NCBI RefSeq assembly: GCF_040717535.1
Contig: NZ_JBFEFI010000007.1
Location: 310,001 to 374,000 of the forward strand
DNA: 64,000 nt
Reading direction: 5' to 3'
Source of the DNA: Thalassoglobus sp. JC818
GTDB taxonomy: Bacteria > Planctomycetota > Planctomycetia > Planctomycetales > Planctomycetaceae
Position 1 is the stretch's first letter, and each line of letters opens with the position of its first letter. A program made the translations under genes and the position numbers. Below, one piece after another: positions 44,001-52,351 of the stretch. The notes below the pieces were generated by a model, which saw only the letters and a program-made list of their open reading frames with translations, was not told where the DNA came from and ran no database searches.

Positions 44001-44177
44001 TTGATCGTTCTCCGTCACTGGAGGCTGAAAGTCAGCCGCTGGCAATGGCGGAGGAGGTGGGCTGCTCTGCGAAGTGGCGTCATCTTGAGCGTGAAGACCT
44101 CCCCATGTGCATAGCAACACAGTTGAGAGAAGCCACGAAGTCGTTCTGGCTGTCGAGTGCATCGAACGTCCAGTCAT
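41037..44177 (-). CDS. Large secreted YXWGXW-repeat protein with Arg/Ser-rich tail
   Basis: About 1046 residues from ATG 44177 (44162 also possible) with a signal peptide. Residues 125-260 carry repeats of the type VEWIPGYWAWDED, FIWVSGLWRD, QWIPGYWAET, FQWVPGFW and FWVPGNW, the YXWGXW motif. Then a Tyr/Arg-rich block (RYRPRYG, RRYYQRRYAYD) and, from about residue 430 to the end, an extreme low-complexity tail of Arg, Ser, Asp, Asn, Gln ending in repeats of SSGSSR. The tail resembles SR domains and explains long antisense frames. Probably a cell-envelope protein; function unknown. Confidence 0.82.
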   Translation of the reverse strand: MTGRSMHSTARTTSWLLSTVLLCTWGGLHAQDDATSQSSPPPPPLPAADFQPPVTENDQAAEVADPPEAVDPSNIESEVLTRGPIHEAFAEQYSADPEPGLTVTKRPPDLIDEVPPEEMPEGNNVEWIPGYWAWDEDLDDFIWVSGLWRDLPPNQQWIPGYWAETEGSFQWVPGFWTSADSEELSYLPEPPESLEEGPNVPAPTEEHFWVPGNWSYQNQSYAWQPGRWTLPYQDYIWVPARYSWTPRGYVYCTGYWDYPLVRRGLLFSPIRFWNRAYPYRFYGYRYRPRYGIGISPLLTHLFVRPRYRHYYFGDYYAPLYRNRGIYPFVHQRRYYQRRYAYDPIYTYYQNPRRRVTFDRLVSWHSYYDRNENFRPPRTYDRTRTFLASAEGSRNRSVFEQSVLSESLDRFKRPGRPDHFNFRTIAEVDRDRISERSNKAVRDLTDFRSRFESIRNRDGDPRDRDSITGIGRDQRPASEGPGGDRFGTDRDNRGPDDRNGRPTTGSDRDRDGRPGGDRDLASRAESIKLPNSNSIRDRLNATRDRLESRDGSPDLDRRSPGDSGRELTNRSDSRSANTPDRSDMDSLRERIEAARQNRGDQPRSDRGSERDTAQSRETRDGNRPDGNPAIRPGSGSNNPTASDVRDRLDAIRNRNNESTRERGSESGNSSSQPSMSSLRERIEAAQRAASQNPESSRQRPTTSPGQQPESGQPSRGSSGSSLRERLENRQNSSPSPRTRESESPRQTTPQTPSTDRSSSRSSDLRSQIEAMRQQQQNSNSNSSRSNDSSQNRSRSSTQPSELRQRIEALQQRSRTQPSTPSTDRSRSNNSSSSNRSSSSSSSRPTTVPSTRSQSDQSRNLRQGIESIRQQSTNSSQDRANRQPSRSSNPQQRIDSSRLRSQPQRTTTPRSSNSTPRAGPSTNSSSSRSSSARSSSSQSIQQRLNSLRNSSRSTPSTRSNSSSTRSSGSSNSSSRSRTPSTSSSRSLNSQRSSSPSSSRSSSFSRSRSSSSPSTRSRSSSSRSSGSSRSSGSSRSSGSSSSRSRSRGR

Positions 44178-44404
44178 CAATGCGATCGCCAAAGTTGATT
44201 CGATCAAATGGCCATCAAGGGAGTGGGAGATTGCTGTTATTCTCGCAATCAAACTGTGAAGTGGCAAATTTCCTGGGGGAGTTGGATGTCACGAATCGCG
44301 ACAAAGAGCTTCGGCAGAATTTGCCAAGAGAAAATTATTGCAGCTGGCGTTCCAGTTTCGCGGAACCAGATACCGAGAACCGAATTTGAAGTGCCGCGAA
44401 TCCA

Positions 44405-44433
44405 ATTCAGATTGTCGTATCGTCAATCTGAAT
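44405..44433. terminator. Perfect 10-bp inverted repeat
   Basis: ATTCAGATTG (44405-44414) and CAATCTGAAT (44424-44433) with a 9-base loop lie between the 3' end of the glycosyltransferase and the 5' end of the YXWGXW gene, in an otherwise empty stretch 44178-44568. Terminator or operator. Confidence 0.5.
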
Positions 44434-44568
44434 AATCGGTTAAAGGATTTCGGGCGGACTCTGGATTACCCTGCGAAGTCGCGAAGAGCGATGTGTGTCA
44501 AGAATCGGTAAGCGAGTCACTTTGACGAATCGCGCAGTCCAAACGACAACACCGAGTGCCACAAGTGG

Positions 44569-45747
44569 TCAGCTGACCCTCGACGTGGCAGATTGAGAAG
44601 CAAGGTTTCGATAGAGCTGAGAGTAGCGTCGTGCGGTCGTCTGCACACTCAAGACAGTTTCCGCCAGTTCTCGACACTTCGCTCCCATTGACGGCCAGAG
44701 AGGAGCTTCGTCGATCATCGAAACGAGGGCGACCGCGAGCTGACTCGCTTCCTTGCCACGAGCAATCTTCCCGGTGACTCCATCCTCGATGAAATCGGAA
44801 ACAGCGAACGGTTCCGTCGTCAACACGGGAAGTCCAGTCGCCATGGCGGACAAAACGCTGCGTTGGGATGCGAGCGTCGAGGCTGTCGAAATGAGAAACC
44901 CGTTGTGCTTCAACAACTCATCGTTGATTTGTCGTTCGCCCAGAAACTCAACGTGATGGGTCAGCCTCAGTGAGCCAGCCAACTCAACCAGTTGGTTCAA
45001 GAGTGGGCCCGTTCCCACAATCTGAACTTTAAAGTGAGGATAGCTGTTCACGACTGAACGAACCGCGTGGATGAGGGATTCGAATCCATTTTCAGGAGTG
45101 CACTCGCCAATCGCCAATGCCCGAAGATCCGAACTTGGACCGTACGGAAAGAATCGTGTCGAATCGATTCCGAAGGGAATGGTGATCATTCGATTGCGGT
45201 TCGATTGATTCTGCTGTCGGCAGAGTTCGGTTGTCGCTTCCGAGATGCCAATGACTCGGTCGGTGAACTCGTTTGCAATTCGAAATTGCCAGAGCGATTT
45301 CCGATCGGCCCCGCATCCACGACCATAGTGCGTTGCGACAGCGAGCGGGGTTTGAGACCACTTGCATGCGATGGCCCCGTGAAACTGCGCCGCAGTTCCG
45401 TGCATGTGGAGAATGTCGATTTCGTTTCGATCGAGAAACTGGCTCAACTTGCGCAGCGACTGGATTTTCCCGAACAGCGACCGCTTCAGCGATTCGACCG
45501 TATGGCCGGAGTCCCTGAGCACATCGGCAGCTTCTCCGACTTCATGAAGCGACACAAACGAGAGATGGACGTCGTTCGGACTCGTTGACGCTGCCAGTTC
45601 GAGCAGGTGCCGTTCGATTTCGCCGCTGCAAAGATTTTCGGCGAGATGGCAGACTCTGAGGCACTCATTCGGCTCCCGCAAGGATGCCCTCGACGGGATC
45701 GAAGCCGAATCCGGATGAGTTTCAGACGACATAAAAGATTCCGCCAT
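44569..45747 (-). CDS. Glycosyltransferase, GT4 family
   Basis: 392 residues from ATG 45747 (ATG 45732 also possible). The two-domain GT-B plan is visible: N-terminal LRVCHLAENLCSGEIERHL, hinge region FGIDSTRFFPYG, and C-terminal KVQIVGTGPLLNQLVELAGS, VEFLGERQ and the donor-site segment SVLSAMATGLPVLTTEPFAVSDFIEDGVTG (E-x7-E-like region degenerate: SA..A). It would add a sugar to a surface glycan. Upstream and divergent is UDP-glucuronate decarboxylase. Confidence 0.87.
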   Translation of the reverse strand: MAESFMSSETHPDSASIPSRASLREPNECLRVCHLAENLCSGEIERHLLELAASTSPNDVHLSFVSLHEVGEAADVLRDSGHTVESLKRSLFGKIQSLRKLSQFLDRNEIDILHMHGTAAQFHGAIACKWSQTPLAVATHYGRGCGADRKSLWQFRIANEFTDRVIGISEATTELCRQQNQSNRNRMITIPFGIDSTRFFPYGPSSDLRALAIGECTPENGFESLIHAVRSVVNSYPHFKVQIVGTGPLLNQLVELAGSLRLTHHVEFLGERQINDELLKHNGFLISTASTLASQRSVLSAMATGLPVLTTEPFAVSDFIEDGVTGKIARGKEASQLAVALVSMIDEAPLWPSMGAKCRELAETVLSVQTTARRYSQLYRNLASQSATSRVS

Positions 45748-46155
45748 CACAAACCACTTGAATCACCGGTGACCAGCAGCCTCGACGATGCGAATTCGAA
45801 ACTGCAGACCTCGCGTTTTCCCAGCAAAGTTGGCGACAGTGCTGAGACCTCTGAAAACATGGGGTCGAAACCGCCGTGGTGTATCGAAATTCATGAGATT
45901 TCGGAATAGGGAATCGACACTCGAATTCCGTGCTCTTCACTCGACCACCGATCGGAATCTTCTTGAGCAATCGAATGTATCAATTGTGTGGAGAACAACG
46001 CGGTCGCTGTGGGGATTGATCGCGTGACGGGCCACACCATCGATTTAATAGAACCCGCTGTTGTCGATCCCGTCTCGTCGGGGTGAATCCGACGAAGTGG
46101 TTTCCGTCCACATCCGATACACTGGAAAACAGTCCAATTTATCAAGAGGTGTGAT
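45748..46155. other. Intergenic stretch between divergent genes
   Basis: 408 bases between the glycosyltransferase and the UDP-glucuronate decarboxylase starts. No conserved protein, hairpin or clear promoter seen; both promoters should be here. Confidence 0.45.
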
Positions 46156-47088
46156 GTGTCGACGATTCTCGTCACTGGGGGAGGCGGCTTTCTCGGAAGT
46201 CATCTGTGTGAACGGCTGCTCAACGAAGACAATGATGTCATCTGCGTGGACAATTTCTTTTCCGGGCGAAAAGAGAACATCCGCCATTTGATCGGCCACC
46301 CGAATTTCGAAGTGATCCGTCACGACATTGTGCACCCTCTTCACATCGAAGCGGATCAGATCTACAACCTCGCGTGCCCAGCATCGCCGGTTTCGTATCA
46401 GCACAATCCGATCAAGACGATCAAGACATCGACTCTCGGCATGGTCAATATGCTCGGGCTGGCGAAACGCTGCGGAGCCAGAATTCTGCACACATCGACG
46501 TCCGAAGTTTATGGCGATCCGGAAGTTCACCCGCAGACAGAAGACTATTGGGGCAGCGTCAATCCGATTGGCCCGCGCAGCTGTTACGACGAAGGGAAAC
46601 GCGTCGCTGAGTCGCTATGCATGAACTACCACCTGGCCCATAACATGGAAGTTCGCATCGTGCGAATCTTCAACACTTATGGACCTCGCATGGCTCCGGA
46701 CGATGGACGTGTTGTGTCCAACTTCATTATGCAGGCACTTCGCGGAGAAGAGCTGACCGTCTACGGCGACGGAAAGCAAACACGCTCATTTTGCTATGTC
46801 TCCGACCTCATCGACGGCTTTATTCGGATGATGAAACAGGACGAGCAGGTTGGCCCGATCAACCTGGGGAATCCCGTCGAAAACACCATGGTCGAACTCG
46901 CGGAAACGATCCTCGAGATCACCGGATCGAAGTCCAAGATTCGCTTTGACCCGCTTCCCAAAGATGATCCGAAACGCCGTTGCCCTGATATCTCGCGAGC
47001 GAAAGCCCTGCTCAAGTGGGCACCGCAAGTCGATCTGAAAACCGGCCTGACGCACACGACGAAGTACTACCGAGACACTCAGCTGTAG
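46156..47088 (+). CDS. uxs: UDP-glucuronate decarboxylase (UDP-xylose synthase)
   Basis: 310 residues from GTG 46156 with AGAGGTG upstream. It converts UDP-glucuronate to UDP-xylose. [15 protein letters not shown] is the NAD loop; [12 protein letters not shown] and [11 protein letters not shown] are signature text of [13 protein letters not shown] and [11 protein letters not shown] give the catalytic Thr/Ser and Tyr-x3-Lys, and [13 protein letters not shown] ends the active site region. Identity is nearly certain. Confidence 0.95.
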   Translation: MSTILVTGGGGFLGSHLCERLLNEDNDVICVDNFFSGRKENIRHLIGHPNFEVIRHDIVHPLHIEADQIYNLACPASPVSYQHNPIKTIKTSTLGMVNMLGLAKRCGARILHTSTSEVYGDPEVHPQTEDYWGSVNPIGPRSCYDEGKRVAESLCMNYHLAHNMEVRIVRIFNTYGPRMAPDDGRVVSNFIMQALRGEELTVYGDGKQTRSFCYVSDLIDGFIRMMKQDEQVGPINLGNPVENTMVELAETILEITGSKSKIRFDPLPKDDPKRRCPDISRAKALLKWAPQVDLKTGLTHTTKYYRDTQL

Positions 47089-47178
47089 AGTCTTTCGCCA
47101 AACCGAAGTAGTTCTTTGAAATGGCAGATGATCTACAAAATTGCTGAAGTCGAATCGATTTCGTCCTCGGCAATCTGT

Positions 47179-47679
47179 TCATTCTGTCGTGGCTGTTTCG
47201 GTCTCATCAAGCCACTCCCAGTCAGAGAAAGTGGCTGCTTGTCCGCGGTAGTTGTTCTTGAAGTCGATGAGATTCCAGACCACCGCCTGACGAATAAGAA
47301 AGCGGCGACCATTCTGGCTGATGCGGATTCCTGAATAGTCATCGACGAAGCCGTTTTCCGTCGTGCGTTTGAGCAATCGCTTGCGTTCATCGCGATGCAC
47401 CGGTTCAGCAGTCATCCTCGACGGGGTCTTGCAGAGTGTCGCGACATCCATATCCCATAGCTCAAGGGCGACCTGATTTCCGTAGTTGAGCACGGGATCG
47501 GGACGATAGTCGTGTGAAACGACAACAAAGGGTGACAGGAACAACTCTTTCGCCTGATCCAGTTGGCTTCCCTCACGCGGGATGAGTTCCTTCTTGAGAT
47601 AGCGCTCATAAGAGTCCAGCATCAACTGCGTATGAGCAACCCAGTTTCGTTTCAACCACGGTGAATCTTGAGACATCAT
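47179..47679 (-). CDS. MEKHLA-domain protein
   Basis: 166 residues. DPVLNYGNQVALELWDMDV, PSRMTAEPVHRDERKRLL, GFVDDYSGIRIS and AVVWNLIDFKN are the family's signature text. MEKHLA is a PAS-related domain found alone in bacteria and at the C-terminus of plant HD-ZIP III factors; its ligand is unknown. It is convergent with the uxs gene. Confidence 0.9.
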   Translation of the reverse strand: MMSQDSPWLKRNWVAHTQLMLDSYERYLKKELIPREGSQLDQAKELFLSPFVVVSHDYRPDPVLNYGNQVALELWDMDVATLCKTPSRMTAEPVHRDERKRLLKRTTENGFVDDYSGIRISQNGRRFLIRQAVVWNLIDFKNNYRGQAATFSDWEWLDETETATTE

Positions 47680-47944
47680 CTACTCGACTTGAATTTCACA
47701 ACCATCACGTAAATTTCAACCTGATGAAAACAGGCTGTCAGGTTTGGTCGGACTCTCGACAATTTGCCAGCTGAGATCAAGCGCAGACAGAGGATGGCTT
47801 AGCGAGAGGTGTTTGCTCGCCGTTGGAACTTTGGTTGCAGCAGCTGATTCGCGAGAGTATTTTCGGCCTCGCAGATTGATTCGGTCGATCAAACGCCTAA
47901 AACTGCGTACTGTTAGCCCACTCAAATCACTGGAAAAGAAAACC

Positions 47945-48454
47945 GTGAAGAAACGGACCGTGCGCATCGCGATCATTGCTATTGCTCTCCCGGTCATCGG
48001 ATTGGCATATCTCAGCATGACAGCAAAACGTCCTGATCATCTCGGCGTCGTCGATGGAAAACTCGCTCCAGCTCCGGATTCGCCGAATTGTGTTCTCACT
48101 CAAACCGATTCCGATGAACACAAGATGTCTCCGTGGGAATATTCCGGGACTGCCGCAGAAGCGAAGTCCAATCTGGTCACTATTCTCGAGGAACTTCCGC
48201 GAACGAAGATCGTCGAGTCGACGGAGACTTACATTCACGCTGAGGTCAAGAGTTTTCTGTTTCGGTTCGTCGACGATGTCGAGTTTCTGATTGACGAAGA
48301 AGCCAAGCTCATCCATTTTCGATCTGCTTCACGCGTCGGTCGTTCCGATCTTGGCGTGAATCGGAAGCGGATGGAGGGGCTGCGCGATCGCTTTCTGAGA
48401 CTGCAGACAAAGACCACGGAAGAAGCCTCAGACGCCGATTCTCTGACCGAATAG
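47945..48454 (+). CDS. DUF1499 membrane-anchored protein
   Basis: 169 residues from GTG 47945, where GGAAAAG lies upstream and a membrane anchor (VRIAIIAIALPVIGLAYLS) begins; the open frame reaches back to 47744 without a better start. SPNCVLTQTDSDEHKMSPW and FVDDVEFLIDEEAKLIHFRSASRVGRSDLGVNRKR (read as VDDVEF, SASRVGRSDLGVN) define DUF1499. Function unknown; such proteins sit on the outer face of the membrane. Confidence 0.85.
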   Translation: MKKRTVRIAIIAIALPVIGLAYLSMTAKRPDHLGVVDGKLAPAPDSPNCVLTQTDSDEHKMSPWEYSGTAAEAKSNLVTILEELPRTKIVESTETYIHAEVKSFLFRFVDDVEFLIDEEAKLIHFRSASRVGRSDLGVNRKRMEGLRDRFLRLQTKTTEEASDADSLTE

Positions 48455-48613
48455 GCTCACATCTGCCGTCCTCAACTTCAGGCTGCTTCTCCATCTTCGC
48501 AATCTGGGAAAACGGCCTCCCGGAGCCGCACTGTTCCACTTAGTCAGTTTCCTGCTACAGTTCCCACATTCTTACCCTCACCGGTCAATAGATAGCGGCA
48601 ACGAACAGGAATC

Positions 48614-50143
48614 ATGGCTGAGACACTGCAACTCGACGAATTTTCGTACTCCGTCTGGGAAACGTTGGCCAATCATCAGGAGATCGGTCTCAACGAACTT
48701 GCAGCGGCACTCAAATCTGATCAGTCGCGCGTGCTTGTTTCGATTCAGGAAGCCGCCAATCAAGGCTGTGCGACGATCCGCGAAGAGTCGTTTGATGAGC
48801 TCATTCCCTCTGCTGAAGCGGTCTCACTTGTGAGTGAAGGATTGCCTGAGCGAAAAGCGCTGACACTCCTTCTCGAATCGAATGGAGAACTCGGAACCGG
48901 CGACTTCGCGAAAGCGGCCAACCAGGCCGGAATTGCCGTGAACGACGTCTTTCGCTGGGGAACAGCACGAGGCTGGATTGAACGCGATAAGCAGGGAGTC
49001 CGGATCACTGACTCAGGCCGGAAGGCAGGCGAAGGTGAAAAGGATGTCGACGAAGTCGTGATTCTCGAAGCGGCTGGCCAACCTACATCGCTCGAAAACG
49101 CTTCCGATGCGGACCGTATCAAGCAACTGCTTGGCAAGCGAAACGAGCTTGCAAAAATCAAATCCCGCAACCGAAGAACGGTCTCGCTGACAGCGGAAGG
49201 GCGAAAGCTTCTCGAGTCGGGTGAGATTTCCGTAAAGAAGGAACGAAATCTACTCTCGGCAGACGACATTCGAAGCGGTGCCTGGAAGGAAATCACGCTG
49301 CGGCCTTACGACGTGACTCTGTCTGCGGAGACAGTCCGTCCGGCCAAAGTGCATCCACTTCGCAAGATCATTGAGCAAACCCGACGGGCCTATTTGGAAA
49401 TGGGATTCACGGAAGTGGTCTCTCCGATGGTGGAGTCGTCGTTCTGGAACTTCGACGCACTCTTCCAGCCGCAAGATCATCCTGCTCGAGATATGCAGGA
49501 CACCTTCTATATGGCCAATCCGGCGACAACAGACTTGCCGGAGGATACCGAACTCGTCGATCGTGTCCGACATGCTCACGAAGATGGAGGAGATACCGGT
49601 TCGGAAGGGTGGGGATATCGCTGGTCGCCGGAGCGTGCAAAACAAGTCGTGTTGCGAACACACACCACTGCTTCGACGATTCGAGCGTTGGCTCGACATC
49701 CCGATCCACCACTGAAAACATTCTGCGTGGGCTGGGTCTGCCGGAACGAGACGATGAGCTATAAGCATCTCCCGGTCTTCCATCAGGTCGACGGAATCGT
49801 CATCGACAAAAATGCTTCGCTGGCAACGTTGCTGGGAACTCTGGAAACCTTCTACAAGAAGATGGGTTTCCAACAGGTCAAATTCAAACCCGCCTTCTAT
49901 CCATACACCGAGCCGAGCGTGGACGTTGTTGTTTACCTCGAAAGCCGAGGGAAATGGATCGAAATGGGTGGATCAGGAATCTTCCGTCCGGAAGTGACCG
50001 AACCGCTTGGCTGCAAGCATCCCGTGATGGCATGGGGGCTGGGAATGGAGCGTCTGGCCATGATTCGATACGGCCTTTCGGACATTCGCGAGCTCTATCA
50101 GGGACGAATCGAAGCGTTGGAAGAAATGGCACTCCACCAATAA
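48614..50143 (+). CDS. pheS: Phenylalanyl-tRNA synthetase alpha subunit, archaeal/eukaryotic type
   Basis: 509 residues, much longer than the usual bacterial PheS (about 330-350). The N-terminal 200 residues are winged-helix repeats as in archaeal and eukaryotic enzymes (LTEKGRxxL-like: SLTAEGRKLLESGE). The catalytic core shows VESSFWNFDALFQPQDHPAR, DTGSEGWGYRW, VLRTHTTASTIR, HLPVFHQVDGIV, PYTEPSVDVVVY and PVMAWGLGMERLAM. All are typical of the archaeal type. pheT is not adjacent. The gene is followed by a convergent NuoL-like gene. Confidence 0.93.
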   Translation: MAETLQLDEFSYSVWETLANHQEIGLNELAAALKSDQSRVLVSIQEAANQGCATIREESFDELIPSAEAVSLVSEGLPERKALTLLLESNGELGTGDFAKAANQAGIAVNDVFRWGTARGWIERDKQGVRITDSGRKAGEGEKDVDEVVILEAAGQPTSLENASDADRIKQLLGKRNELAKIKSRNRRTVSLTAEGRKLLESGEISVKKERNLLSADDIRSGAWKEITLRPYDVTLSAETVRPAKVHPLRKIIEQTRRAYLEMGFTEVVSPMVESSFWNFDALFQPQDHPARDMQDTFYMANPATTDLPEDTELVDRVRHAHEDGGDTGSEGWGYRWSPERAKQVVLRTHTTASTIRALARHPDPPLKTFCVGWVCRNETMSYKHLPVFHQVDGIVIDKNASLATLLGTLETFYKKMGFQQVKFKPAFYPYTEPSVDVVVYLESRGKWIEMGGSGIFRPEVTEPLGCKHPVMAWGLGMERLAMIRYGLSDIRELYQGRIEALEEMALHQ

Positions 50144-50175
50144 TTCTATCGCCAGCTCAACACACTCATTCGTAG

Positions 50176-51930
50176 TTAAGCTGCCGCCCAGATTGCCGCG
50201 ATCATCACGATAATCGCTAACAGGAAAGTGGTGAACAGGCCGTTACGACTCGATGTGTCTTCTTCTGTTGAAGCTTGGTGTCGAGACTCGTCGACCAATC
50301 TCACGTCATCGCAGAGCCCGTTGAAGATTCTTCCGGGAATGGCGAGCAGAAGATGGCTGAGGTTGGATTGAAAGTGTGTCGACACCTGTTGCAGTGGTTC
50401 AAAGGCCGCTCGTTCGAGAAGCTTTGCGACGTTGAAATCGTTGTTGAGAAGCTTCACCAAAGTACTCTCAGTGAGCGACTCAGAGAATGCTAAGTTCTGC
50501 CGGCAGTTCCAGACGATTCCCAGAATGCCTGCGACTGCGGCCAACCAGACAGTCGTCCCCAAACCTGATCCAACAGACCGCTCCGGGCTTATTAAAGTGT
50601 TGATGAGCAAGTTCGATAAAACCAACCAAATGACTGCCGAGAGACAGATCTCACTCTTCGAGGGTTGTCTCTCGTGTTGATCCATTTTGGGTGACAGTAT
50701 CCCAGCAAACAGGCTGGCAGCACAGAGGGCGTATGCAACTGCAAACAGAACCGGAAGAATGATCGGAGTTCCGGTTGCGGGATCAGATGCGACGGTGATG
50801 AGCTGCTCGACGGCATGACAAGACCCGAAAATGCCTGAGAGAAGAATTGCTGCTGCAGCGAGTCGCCGAACATCTGGCGGAACTGGGAAGACGAGAATCG
50901 CGGTCGGCAACATCAGGCATGCCACTGCGAACAACAGACTGATGGGCGAAGCGGTCACCTCGAACAGAGTTCCAGCCGCAACAAGACTGACAAGCGCCAG
51001 ACTGACTCGAAATGCTCGCTGTGCTTCGGCTTGAAAAATTGAGGCTGCCGCATGAACGAGCGCGAAGAGCACCAATAGCCCTCCCAGCATGGTTCGAGAT
51101 GATGAATCAATCGCGAGGATCAGGTGCCAGCGGAATATCTGCGACACAGTCAACAGCGCGGGGAACATCAACACTACCAGCGACGACGACAGGCTTCCCC
51201 GAGCCAATCCGTTCCAAATCAGAAAAGGGAAACCTCCCAACCGAATCAAAAATGAAAGCCCGAGCCAGATCGCTGAAACTGCCAAAACCGCCCGTTGAAA
51301 CGCATCCTGCGAAACAAGTTCTGTCACAGCCTGCAGGTCGGAGAACGATCCGATCGCCCAGATGAACGACATTCCCTGAAGTCCGGTCATCGCCAGAATG
51401 TCTGCCAGCCCGAGAAGAATGAGCACCTGTTTCCAGGCTCTGTTTGAGAAGAATCCTGACATCCGTGTGCATTGCCACACTGAAAGCCAACAAGCTGCGC
51501 TGAACAACGCCCATTGCAGCACGACGTGATCCGTCATCACGCTGATCGAAGCAAGCGCCCACAGCAGCGTCAAAGAACCGACTTCTGAACGCTTCGGGAA
51601 TTGACTGCGGCCAACTTCAATGGAATGGGCACAGGCAATGGTCACGATGCCCCCCGCGAGTCCGAACAGCGAGAGAATGGAAACACGATCGCGGAGCCAC
51701 CATCCATCAAAAAATACAGATAAGAAGGACGTGCTCTCTGATGACGCCGGGAGGATCAGTGAGAATCCAACGGCCATCGACAAACTGGCAAAAGCAATCA
51801 TTGATGTGATCAGAAGCGTCACTGCGCCCGCGTTTCGGGAGAACCCCAAACGTGGCAAATAACGACCAAATCCCGCAATGACGAGGCAAAGCCCAAGCAT
51901 AATGATCGCGAAGTCAGTCGTCATTCTCAA
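50176..51930 (-). CDS. NuoL/MrpA-like proton-translocating membrane protein
   Basis: 584 residues with about 14 predicted membrane helices. LIRLGGFPFLIWNGLARGSLSSS resembles the K-x-A-x-x-PFH-x-WLP motif of NuoL/NuoM/MrpA; the lysine is replaced by arginine and the His is missing. The gene stands alone with no other complex I, Mrp or DabA gene nearby. It is a divergent member of the family; a role in ion transport is likely by fold, the partner is unknown. Confidence 0.7.
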   Translation of the reverse strand: MRMTTDFAIIMLGLCLVIAGFGRYLPRLGFSRNAGAVTLLITSMIAFASLSMAVGFSLILPASSESTSFLSVFFDGWWLRDRVSILSLFGLAGGIVTIACAHSIEVGRSQFPKRSEVGSLTLLWALASISVMTDHVVLQWALFSAACWLSVWQCTRMSGFFSNRAWKQVLILLGLADILAMTGLQGMSFIWAIGSFSDLQAVTELVSQDAFQRAVLAVSAIWLGLSFLIRLGGFPFLIWNGLARGSLSSSLVVLMFPALLTVSQIFRWHLILAIDSSSRTMLGGLLVLFALVHAAASIFQAEAQRAFRVSLALVSLVAAGTLFEVTASPISLLFAVACLMLPTAILVFPVPPDVRRLAAAAILLSGIFGSCHAVEQLITVASDPATGTPIILPVLFAVAYALCAASLFAGILSPKMDQHERQPSKSEICLSAVIWLVLSNLLINTLISPERSVGSGLGTTVWLAAVAGILGIVWNCRQNLAFSESLTESTLVKLLNNDFNVAKLLERAAFEPLQQVSTHFQSNLSHLLLAIPGRIFNGLCDDVRLVDESRHQASTEEDTSSRNGLFTTFLLAIIVMIAAIWAAA

Positions 51931-52351
51931 AGTCTCACTGAGGCAGTTGCCTGTCGAGTTCGCTGGTCACTAGTCGAAATCTGTACAAAAACTTCACAAG
52001 TGCAGTCTAGGAAAGGGCGAATTGAGCACAAGTATTCAAAATATTTCCTCAGAATTGCCTTCTTAACCTCCTTCCCGAAGATGACTTTGTTTAGTATTCC
52101 ACGCTTTCGTTGGAACGAGATTGCGCGCACGTTCCGATCACAACAAAGATTGCTTCCGGAATTGAGTTTGACGCACCCCAAGCGTGACTCAACACTCGCT
52201 CACGGATTCCGCTGCTTGTTTTGTATCAACTGCACCCGAATTCCCGTACCAGGCTTACTCCCCGAACACGGTTTGGAACCCAAAGGGCAACACGAACGTG
52301 ACTGAATCAACTCTCCAAGCATCTGCTCCTACAATTTCCGGTGATTCCTCC
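51931..52351. other. Intergenic stretch before typA
   Basis: About 420 bases between divergent genes. The frame of typA stays open back to 52184 and a GTG at 52298 (with AAAGGG upstream) could start the protein 18 residues earlier. Otherwise I see nothing. Confidence 0.45.
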
